A stretch of DNA of 54,420 nt from a virus, in IMG/VR virus record IMGVR_UViG_3300044952_000784, positions 1 through 54,420 of that record. One strand, 5' to 3'. This document shows positions 48,944 to 54,420 of this stretch, one piece after another (position 1 is the stretch's first letter; each line of letters begins with the position of its first letter). Below the pieces are notes generated by a model that saw only the letters and a program-made list of their open reading frames with translations, searched no databases and had not been told where the DNA came from. A program made the position numbers and the translations under genes.

Positions 48944-50728
48944 TTAACCTAATTTACCCATCAAATCCTTCATCCTCAAAAATTGAGGATTTTCATAAGT
49001 TTTTGATTCAATTAAGTTAGCTGATGAACCTGTTGACGCAACATTTGAAATCTTACGGTTAACAGACTCATTTAAAGACGAATTTGAATCTTTTGATAAT
49101 TCATTGTTAATAGCAGAATACAAGTTTTTAGATTCTTGTAATGTCTGAATATTATCAAATCGTCTTAAAATGTTTATTTTTTCTTTTTTAGTAGTTGAGT
49201 GTTCAGTAAACAATCTTGTTGCATATGCTAAATTAGCATTGAAAACTGCAACATCATTTAGTTTCTCTCTAAAAATGTTTAATGATTTTTTATAATCATT
49301 ATTTGTTTGTTTTAATTCAGAAACTTGGTTTTCCAGAGCCTCTAAATGTAAATTTCTATTTGGTGTTACGCCTTTTCTAAGACCTCTACCTGCTTTACTT
49401 CCCATTCCGTAAGTTCTTGATGCTTCTTTGGTTTCTTGTTTTTTACCAGTTGTAACTTTTTTCATTTTCCCATCAACATTTGCTGCGGATTTGTCATAGT
49501 TAAATTTGGCTTTACCTGTTCCCATTTTTTTAGGACCCTCTTTCATTTTTTCATTAAAACCGTTTTTAGCCATCTTGTACTTAAATTTGGAAGTCTTTTT
49601 AGCCTCACCTAAATAATTATAATTCTCTCCAACATTACCATCGCCACCATTTAAACAACCTTTTTCTTTCAAGTAATCATACACATCAGAAATAGTTGCT
49701 TTTGGATTTTTGGCTAAATAATCTGAAGTGCTAAAATTAGAACAATCAAAATCTTCATCATCTTCCATTTCATAATCATCATCTTCCATTTCATAATCCT
49801 CATCTTCCATCTCATAACCATCATCTTCTACATCAAACTCTTCTTCGTCTTCCATTTCTATTTCATAAATAACATTGCTATGTTTATTTGCTTTTTCAAA
49901 AATTTTATCAATTGTTGATTGCGTATCATCTTCTTCTAACTCCATATCATCTTCCATATCATCATCTTCTTCTTTGTTGTCATTAAAATATTTCAAACCA
50001 AGTCTTTTGCTCATAGCATAGTCCACATCAATATCTTCGTTTTCGTCATCAAAAGGTTCAAAATCACCTTCTTCATCGTCGTCATTAAAATATCTCATAC
50101 CATATTCTTGAGCATCATCTTCTTCATCACCATAACTTGACTTGATATAATCATCCTCTAAATCATCATCACCATCATCCATTTGATTACTAAGATGACG
50201 AACCATACGTGAATATTGTTTACCTTTCCCCATATCTGAATCAAAATCTTCTATTTGTTCTCCTAGTCTTATTAAATATTCATCACCATCATCAGTTAAT
50301 GAGATATCATTACCATCTTTTGATATAATTATACCATCTTCATCATCCATTGCTTTAAATACTTTTAAAAGTTCACTTTGTGATGCTCCCCTCATATCAA
50401 TAACATCATCCTCCATATCCATATCATCTTCCATATCCATATCATCTTCCATATCCATATCATCTTCCATATCCATATCATCTTCCATATCATCTTCCAT
50501 ATCATCCTCCATATCCATATCATCTTCCATATCCATATCATCTTCCATATCTAAATCAGTTTCATCATCTTCAATATCTGCTTGCTCATTTAAAGATTCT
50601 TTAACTAATTCTTCGATTTCTTCCTTCATTGTTGAAGCAAGTATTCCTTTTGCGTTTTCTGCAAGCACATCTTCAATTTGTTTCATTTGAATTAGTGCTT
50701 CTTCTACTAAATTTTTTTCAGATTGCAT
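48944..50728 (-). CDS. Prohead scaffold (core) protein, acidic repeats
   Basis: A 594-residue protein directly upstream of the capsid gene. The N-terminal helix (SEKNLVEEALIQMKQIEDVLAENAKGILA) is followed by a very acidic region of tandem MEDDMD units (about residues 58-110) and more Asp/Glu-rich segments to about residue 340, then a basic central part (KTSKFKYKMAKNGFNEKMKEG) and a coiled-coil C-terminus with LNDVAVFNANLAYATRLFTEH. That last pattern is found in scaffold/core proteins of related phages, corresponding to T4 gp22 in role. Removal by the gp21-like protease during maturation is expected but not shown. Confidence 0.82.
   Translation of the reverse strand: MQSEKNLVEEALIQMKQIEDVLAENAKGILASTMKEEIEELVKESLNEQADIEDDETDLDMEDDMDMEDDMDMEDDMEDDMEDDMDMEDDMDMEDDMDMEDDMDMEDDVIDMRGASQSELLKVFKAMDDEDGIIISKDGNDISLTDDGDEYLIRLGEQIEDFDSDMGKGKQYSRMVRHLSNQMDDGDDDLEDDYIKSSYGDEEDDAQEYGMRYFNDDDEEGDFEPFDDENEDIDVDYAMSKRLGLKYFNDNKEEDDDMEDDMELEEDDTQSTIDKIFEKANKHSNVIYEIEMEDEEEFDVEDDGYEMEDEDYEMEDDDYEMEDDEDFDCSNFSTSDYLAKNPKATISDVYDYLKEKGCLNGGDGNVGENYNYLGEAKKTSKFKYKMAKNGFNEKMKEGPKKMGTGKAKFNYDKSAANVDGKMKKVTTGKKQETKEASRTYGMGSKAGRGLRKGVTPNRNLHLEALENQVSELKQTNNDYKKSLNIFREKLNDVAVFNANLAYATRLFTEHSTTKKEKINILRRFDNIQTLQESKNLYSAINNELSKDSNSSLNESVNRKISNVASTGSSANLIESKTYENPQFLRMKDLMGKLG
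49741..49860 (-). repeat. Short acidic codon repeats in scaffold gene
   Basis: A second low-complexity block in the scaffold gene encodes repeated YEMEDD/YEMEDE units (blocks like ATCTTCCATTTCATAATC on the plus strand). It is separate from the MEDDMD block. Confidence 0.8.
50405..50555 (-). repeat. 18/12-bp tandem repeat encoding MEDDMD/MEDD in scaffold gene
   Basis: The unit CATATCATCTTCCATATC (plus strand) recurs in a nearly perfect array with a few shortened 12 bp units, encoding Met-Glu-Asp-Asp-Met-Asp. Such an array can expand or contract by slippage, so scaffold length may vary between isolates. Confidence 0.93.
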
Positions 50729-50743
50729 AATTTTTATTTATTT

Positions 50744-50757
50744 TTATAATAAATATA
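50744..50757 (-). promoter_or_regulatory. Promoter-like A/T motif before the scaffold gene
   Basis: Minus strand TATATTTATTATAA, ending 15 nt before the ATG at 50728 and just after the terminator at 50801-50837. Fits a late promoter of the scaffold and capsid genes. Confidence 0.5.
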
Positions 50758-50800
50758 TCAAAAAGTAAAAAAGTTACTGATTATCATTATTATTTTTAAA

Positions 50801-50837
50801 ATAAAAAAACCCCTAACATTATTTATGCTAGGGGTTT
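50801..50837 (-). terminator. Intrinsic terminator after the DUF4494-like gene
   Basis: On the minus strand AAACCCCTA (50837-50829) pairs with TAGGGGTTT (50816-50808), with further C-G, A-T pairs and a short loop, followed by a T run (TTTTTTTATT encoded by 50810-50801). It isolates the small gene from the scaffold/capsid unit. Confidence 0.93.
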
Positions 50838-50856
50838 ACGATAAAAGTTATTTGTT

Positions 50857-51066
50857 TTAAACAAAAACCTCATCAATTTTTGATTCTGAAACTGCTGTTA
50901 TTCTCCAATCTTGGGAAAAGTTTTTATACTTTTCTGTAACTTTTGCTTCAACATCTGTTACAGAATAACCTTTAACTAATTTCTCTTCTCTTACTTTTTT
51001 CATTTTACCAGTATTCTCATCAGGTAGAGAAAAAGTTAATCTGGCAACAAAGAATTTTTCATCCAT
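50857..51066 (-). CDS. DUF4494-like small protein
   Basis: A 69-residue protein. FFVARLTFSLPDENTGKMKKVREEKLVKGYSVTDVEAKVTEKYKNF and the end WRITAVSESKIDEVFV follow the pattern of DUF4494 (a small protein family mostly of Bacteroidota), in which a strand pair is followed by a LVxAxSxTEAEAR-like helix and a final xAxxxSKIxEIF strand. The function is unknown. It is a separate transcription unit with its own A/T motif (51088-51099) and terminator. Confidence 0.8.
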   Translation of the reverse strand: MDEKFFVARLTFSLPDENTGKMKKVREEKLVKGYSVTDVEAKVTEKYKNFSQDWRITAVSESKIDEVFV

Positions 51067-51087
51067 AGGTATTGTTTTTTATTTGTT

Positions 51088-51099
51088 TGTATAAATATA
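51088..51099 (-). promoter_or_regulatory. Promoter-like A/T motif before 51066
   Basis: Minus strand CTATATTTATAC (with TATTTATA core) about 22 nt before the ATG at 51066. The other strand reads TATAAATA, which equals the T4 late promoter element but points away from this gene. Confidence 0.35.
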
Positions 51100-51126
51100 G
51101 TTGTTTTTTTTGTAAAATCAAATTTT

Positions 51127-51717
51127 TTAATCTCTAATTATTGAACCTTTTATAACTCCAGGTTTAACCATTTTTCTTAATTCATCATCTGAATATTTTT
51201 CTAATGGTGTTCCAGCAATATCCAAACCACCTTTAACTATCAAACCTTTTGGTAATGTTTCTATTTTTGTAAAGGATAATATTAACTCTCCCCCAATTTT
51301 AACTCCTTGGGGTAATGATTTTATTTGGCTATTAAATAAATTTAAATCCCCACCAACAAACAATCCTTCCCCAATGGAAACTATTCGTTTTGGTGATAAT
51401 TGAATGCTGTCACCAACTTTTAATCCTTTTGGTAATGAGTTTATGGCATCACAACCAATTATGTTTAAATGACCACCAACTTGTAAATCATCTGGTAATG
51501 AGCTTATTTCTGAAAAGGTTAACATCAAATCACCCTCAACTTTCAAACCATCTGGTAAGGAGGTTATTTTTGAATTTTCTAAATTTAAATCACCTTTAAA
51601 AGTCAAATCTTCTTCTGTTAATGGTATATCATTTTTCAATTTCCAAAATAATGGTAAATTTTGTTTGCTCTTTTCTTTGATAAATTCAAATATCTTTCCT
51701 AATGTTTCTTCTTTCAT
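51127..51717 (-). CDS. LRR paralogue 14 (minus strand), six repeats
   Basis: A 196-residue member of the LRR family: MKEETLGKIFEFIKEKSKQ, LFWKLKNDIPLTEEDLT, six repeats (ITSLPDGLKVEGDLMLTFSE to IETLPKGLIVKGGLDIAGTP; one, IVSIGEGLFVGGDLNLFNSQ, has LP replaced by IG) and cap DELRKMVKPGVIKGSIIR. The IKEK type N-terminus is shared with paralogue 16. It lies between the head gene units. Confidence 0.88.
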   Translation of the reverse strand: MKEETLGKIFEFIKEKSKQNLPLFWKLKNDIPLTEEDLTFKGDLNLENSKITSLPDGLKVEGDLMLTFSEISSLPDDLQVGGHLNIIGCDAINSLPKGLKVGDSIQLSPKRIVSIGEGLFVGGDLNLFNSQIKSLPQGVKIGGELILSFTKIETLPKGLIVKGGLDIAGTPLEKYSDDELRKMVKPGVIKGSIIRD

Positions 51718-51718
51718 T

Positions 51719-52120
51719 TTAATATATGTTACCTATATAGCCATCTGGTTTTACCATATTTAATATTTTCTCATCTGACATTCTCCCTAATGGTGTGCCA
51801 CCAAGCCATATATTACCCCGAACTTTTAAATCTTTTGGTAGGGATTTTAAATTTTCACAATCTTGTAACTGCAAATCACCACCAACTCTTAAACCTTTTG
51901 GTAATTTTTTTATTGGTGTGGCATTTAACAATAAATTACGTTTAATATATAACCCTGCTGGCAATTGTTCTATGTCTTCCCCTTGTAAATCCAAATCACC
52001 TTTGACATATAATTGTTCTTTAGTAAAGGGGATTTTATTCATCATTTTCCATTTTATGGATAATTTTTTTTCATTTACTTCAAGGAAATTAAATATGTTT
52101 TTTAATGTTGCTATTTCCAT
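51719..52120 (-). CDS. LRR paralogue 15 (minus strand), three repeats
   Basis: A 133-residue member: MEIATLKNIFNFLEVNEKK, SIKWKMMNKIPFTKEQLY, three repeats (IEQLPAGLYIKRNLLLNATP, IKKLPKGLRVGGDLQLQDCEN, LKSLPKDLKVRGNIWLGGTP) and a cap EKILNMVKPDGYIGNIY resembling that of paralogue 3. Only one base separates it from paralogue 14, and it overlaps paralogue 16 by one base. Confidence 0.87.
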   Translation of the reverse strand: MEIATLKNIFNFLEVNEKKLSIKWKMMNKIPFTKEQLYVKGDLDLQGEDIEQLPAGLYIKRNLLLNATPIKKLPKGLRVGGDLQLQDCENLKSLPKDLKVRGNIWLGGTPLGRMSDEKILNMVKPDGYIGNIY

Positions 52121-52881
52121 TATCTCATTATCCTATTTATATGTCCAGGTTTAACCATTTCTCTTAATTGCTCATCTGTGTATTTTGTTAATGGTGCATT
52201 TTTAATATACAAACCACCAAAAACTTCCAACCCTTTTGGTAATGAGGTTATTTTTGAATATCCTAAAAACAAATGCTCCCCAACGTTTAATCCTTCTGGT
52301 AAGGATGTTATTTCTGAATATCCTAAAAACAAATGCTTCCCAACTTTCAATCCTTCTGGTAATGAGGGTATTTTTGTATGTTGTAAATGCAAATCACTAC
52401 TTATTGTTAAATTTGAATTAAGTATTAATTTGTTGATAGTTACAATTCCTTCAGTTATTACACCTTTTGGTATTTCGTCTATATTAAATATATGACTATT
52501 TATTGCATAGATAACTCCACCAACTTCCAATCCTTTTGGTAGTATTCCTATACTTGTATAAGATATAACCAGAGAACCACCAACTTTTAATCCTTTTGGT
52601 AATTTGCTTATCATACTATCAGAAACATTTAACGTACCGCCAACTTCTAATCCTTCTGGTAATGATCTTACTTTACTATACCCTAAACTCATATTCCCAT
52701 AAACTTTCAAGCCTTTTGGTAGTGAGGTTATGTTTCTATTTGATAAATGCAAATCACCTTTAACATTCAAATCTTCTTCTGTTAATGGCATATTATTTTT
52801 CATTTTCCAAAATAATGGTAAATTTTGTTCACCCTTTTCTTTGATAAATTCAAATATCTTTCCTAATGTTGCTATTTCCAT
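52120..52881 (-). CDS. LRR paralogue 16 (minus strand), seven repeats plus a degenerate one
   Basis: The longest LRR protein here (253 residues): MEIATLGKIFEFIKEKGEQ, LFWKMKNNMPLTEEDLN, seven recognisable repeats and a degenerate stretch around residues 125-160 (IFNIDEIPKGVITEGIVTINKLILN) where the periodicity is blurred. Two repeats next to each other (KHLFLGYSE, EHLFLGYSK) are nearly the same in DNA. It starts 1 nt after the protease stop and could be co-transcribed with it. Confidence 0.88.
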   Translation of the reverse strand: MEIATLGKIFEFIKEKGEQNLPLFWKMKNNMPLTEEDLNVKGDLHLSNRNITSLPKGLKVYGNMSLGYSKVRSLPEGLEVGGTLNVSDSMISKLPKGLKVGGSLVISYTSIGILPKGLEVGGVIYAINSHIFNIDEIPKGVITEGIVTINKLILNSNLTISSDLHLQHTKIPSLPEGLKVGKHLFLGYSEITSLPEGLNVGEHLFLGYSKITSLPKGLEVFGGLYIKNAPLTKYTDEQLREMVKPGHINRIMR

Positions 52882-52882
52882 T

Positions 52883-53584
52883 TTATTTCAAATAACTATC
52901 AAGTTTATTCATTAATTTTAATATATTAGTTGAGGGGTCAATTTTCTTTTCTTCTTCTAGTTTTTCATCATACTTATGCCTATCTTCCTTATTTGAGAAT
53001 AGGTATGCCCCGGGTGTTGATGGGGATGAAACCAAATCAAAACAAATCAATTCAAAATCATCTTGAACCTCATTTTTCTCCCCAACTTTTTTAAGTGATC
53101 CAACCCCCCTAGAACTGATTCCTAGGCTCACTCCTTGCCTCATTAGATTTGCGGCAACATCACCCTTGGTTGACACAACACCGCTCTGGTGAAAGCCAGG
53201 AGAGGTTAATAGCAATAATTTACCCATTAGTATATTGCCATCCCACCAAATTTCTGTTATTAAGTGGGCAACTCTATCTAAGTCAATTAAGGATGATTCG
53301 GGGTGATTTAATTCAGAAGTAGATAAACCCTTTTCAATAATTTGCTTATATCTTTCAGCCTCCCTTTTTAATATTTTTTCAGGATATGTTCTACCATTTC
53401 TATTTGGTACATCATGCTTTTGCAATACAGCATAAAATTCAAAAGGGTTCTTATAATCTAACTTTTTGTTTTCTTGTATTAAATTAACATTTAATTGGTC
53501 TTTGGGATTAATCCAACCAGCATCAGCCTCAATTAATATTCCATGACCAATTTCATTTGATTCTAATATTCTTAAACTATTCAT
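52883..53584 (-). CDS. 21: Prohead maturation protease, T4 gp21-like
   Basis: A 233-residue serine protease of the T4 gp21 group. VPNRNGRTYPEKIL (about 59-72), TSELNHPESSLIDLDRVAHLI with the probable catalytic H94, GVSLGISSRGVGSL with the serine (157 or 158), and FELICFDLVSSPSTPGAYL are typical. It cleaves scaffold and capsid proteins during head maturation. The C-terminal 35 residues are a charged tail that is probably removed or disordered. It stands at the start of a minus-strand unit with a promoter-like motif. Confidence 0.95.
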   Translation of the reverse strand: MNSLRILESNEIGHGILIEADAGWINPKDQLNVNLIQENKKLDYKNPFEFYAVLQKHDVPNRNGRTYPEKILKREAERYKQIIEKGLSTSELNHPESSLIDLDRVAHLITEIWWDGNILMGKLLLLTSPGFHQSGVVSTKGDVAANLMRQGVSLGISSRGVGSLKKVGEKNEVQDDFELICFDLVSSPSTPGAYLFSNKEDRHKYDEKLEEEKKIDPSTNILKLMNKLDSYLK

Positions 53585-53591
53585 ATTATAT

Positions 53592-53608
53592 TTTATATAA
53601 TAAATATA
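53592..53608 (-). promoter_or_regulatory. Promoter-like A/T motif before the prohead protease
   Basis: Minus strand TATATTTATTATATAAA, 7 nt before the ATG at 53584. One of the closest matches to the shared TATTTATTATA core. Confidence 0.45.
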
Positions 53609-53622
53609 TAAAATGTTTTGTT

Positions 53623-54063
53623 TTATTGAATTAAATCTCTTTTTGTTATGAAAAAATCAAAATATTTGTTTTTAGAAATATTTTTATTATATATTTCTTT
53701 TATTATTTTTCTAACAGAGTCCTTTAATTCATTTGATTTAAAATCAACCCCAACTTTAGCAAATAAAGTTATTTCAAGGTTCATAAAAGATTTTTTATCT
53801 AACGAAAGACCACTATGTCTAATATCCAAATCAACAATTGTTGATTTATGAAATAAATTCAAATCATTGACATCTAATATTGTGTGCTTAATATCCCTTG
53901 ACTGGGTGCAAACAATTTTTTTCCAGTTAGTATAGTCATCTTTTGGCTGAACCCAAGATTGAATATTTATGTAAATTGATTTTAATTCAATATAATCAAT
54001 AGTACCGTAAAATACTTTTAAATCATTAAATAACCTAAGTCTTATTTTTTTCCCATTCTTCAT
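53623..54063 (-). CDS. Uncharacterised 146-residue protein near head genes
   Basis: A protein of unknown family, beta-rich at the N-terminus (IRLRLFNDLKVFYGTIDYIELKSIYINIQSWV) and with a charged helix near the end (LKDSVRKIIKEIYNKNIS). It is transcribed before the prohead protease in the head region; a head-completion or assembly role is possible. The ATG at 54063 follows a short A/T inverted repeat (54074-54095). Confidence 0.6.
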   Translation of the reverse strand: MKNGKKIRLRLFNDLKVFYGTIDYIELKSIYINIQSWVQPKDDYTNWKKIVCTQSRDIKHTILDVNDLNLFHKSTIVDLDIRHSGLSLDKKSFMNLEITLFAKVGVDFKSNELKDSVRKIIKEIYNKNISKNKYFDFFITKRDLIQ

Positions 54064-54073
54064 TGATTGTTAA

Positions 54074-54095
54074 TTGTTTATTTAAAAATAAACAA
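54074..54095. repeat. A/T inverted repeat upstream of 54063
   Basis: TTGTTTATTT (54074-54083) and AAATAAACAA (54086-54095) are perfect 10 nt inverted arms with a 2 nt centre, 11 nt before the start codon. No T tract follows on the transcribed strand, so it is not a usual terminator; a binding site is possible. Confidence 0.3.
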
Positions 54096-54119
54096 AAACA
54101 ATATAATTATCAAATGAAA

Positions 54120-54407
54120 TTACCCATTTAATGATTTATTTAAATTTTTTATTTCATAATAATTCAATATATCAAACTTATCAGTTTTAACCTTATCAAT
54201 TGCCTTTAATATTTTTGTCTTAACTTCAGCATTTGTTTCGGTCAAAGACAATTCAACTAGTTTCTTCTCTGTATCAGATTTTAATGTTATAAAATCAGCA
54301 TTTAATTTATTCTTATCTTCTTTTAATAATGATAAAATTTCCTTTTTTGTTTCCTCATTTAATGAATTAATATATTCATTAACTTTTGTATTAACAACTT
54401 TAACCAT
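54120..54407 (-). CDS. Uncharacterised helical 95-residue protein
   Basis: A small, charged, all-helical protein (VNEYINSLNEETKKEILSLLKEDKNKL and KTKILKAIDKVKTDKFDILNYYEIKNL). It is the first minus-strand gene visible at the right edge; the complete frame appears to start at 54407, although the upstream region is cut by the window. T4 encodes small prohead core proteins in this neighbourhood, but nothing identifies it as one. Confidence 0.55.
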   Translation of the reverse strand: MVKVVNTKVNEYINSLNEETKKEILSLLKEDKNKLNADFITLKSDTEKKLVELSLTETNAEVKTKILKAIDKVKTDKFDILNYYEIKNLNKSLNG

Positions 54408-54420
54408 TGAACTTATTGGT

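Noticed and set aside
37879-52881. Diversity-generating retroelement for the variable LRR proteins
   Set aside because: No reverse transcriptase, template repeat or adenine-specific variation is seen in the window; duplication and exchange explain the pattern.
1-54420. tRNA genes, integrase or transposase
   Set aside because: No cloverleaf-like segment and no recombinase motif was noticed while reading; a dedicated tRNA search was not possible here, so small RNAs may be missed.

Overview
The window looks like part of a large, very AT-rich T4-like tailed phage (myovirus) genome, most likely infecting a member of the Bacteroidota. The T4-type identity rests on a gp23-like major capsid protein, a gp21-like prohead protease, an acidic scaffold protein beside them, a gp55-like late sigma factor and a gp5-like baseplate protein. 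The host guess rests on a small protein resembling DUF4494 (a Bacteroidota-type family), on A/T-rich leaders without evident Shine-Dalgarno sites, and on overall composition. It is an inference. No tRNA, rRNA, CRISPR array, transposase or integrase was recognised.

Layout. (1) 1-4664, minus strand: a glycosyltransferase cut by the window edge, a GT25-type and a GT60-type glycosyltransferase, and a LamG-like structural protein. (2) 4705-7282, plus: five small proteins of unknown role, one with a WYL-like domain, closed by a strong terminator at 7304-7343. (3) 7380-28024, plus: a glycan island of about 20 kb holding many glycosyltransferases, three FkbM-type methyltransferase domains, a fucosyltransferase, two GDP-mannose dehydratases, GDP-fucose synthase, two very short DegT-type aminotransferases, two hexapeptide acyltransferases, a complete FabH-like ketosynthase with an SDR reductase, a PhyH-type oxygenase and a cupin. 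A DnaQ-like exonuclease and a dUTPase lie among them. (4) 28059-32594: PhoH, a HAD-like protein, two more glycosyltransferases and the gp55-like sigma factor. (5) 32599-37871: virion and baseplate genes. (6) 37879-45350: thirteen tandem leucine-rich-repeat (LRR) paralogues, one frameshifted, interrupted by one small conserved phage gene. (7) 45384-46721: an unknown protein and a possible PD-(D/E)XK nuclease. (8) 46690-54407, minus: a DUF5872-like protein, then in transcription order two unknown genes, prohead protease, three more LRR paralogues, a DUF4494-like protein, scaffold and major capsid protein, with terminators after the DUF4494-like gene and after the capsid gene.

How the parts may work together. 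Capsid, scaffold and protease form the head-assembly module. gp55 probably directs late transcription, and an A/T motif with core TATTTATTA recurs just upstream of many first-in-unit genes. The glycan island can in principle make GDP-L-fucose and attach it (GMD, GDP-fucose synthase, GT11), make amino sugars (DegT-like plus NeuD-like), and perhaps build a short acyl group for a sugar (FabH-like, SDR, acyltransferase). The product could coat the virion or remodel host surface glycans; the sequence does not decide. The most unusual elements are the acyl-sugar cassette and the 16-member LRR family, whose function I cannot assign.

Genes are tightly packed, often with 1-17 nt overlaps. No stretch over 300 bases lacks a gene; the longest gap, 42704-42842, holds only a promoter-like A/T motif.
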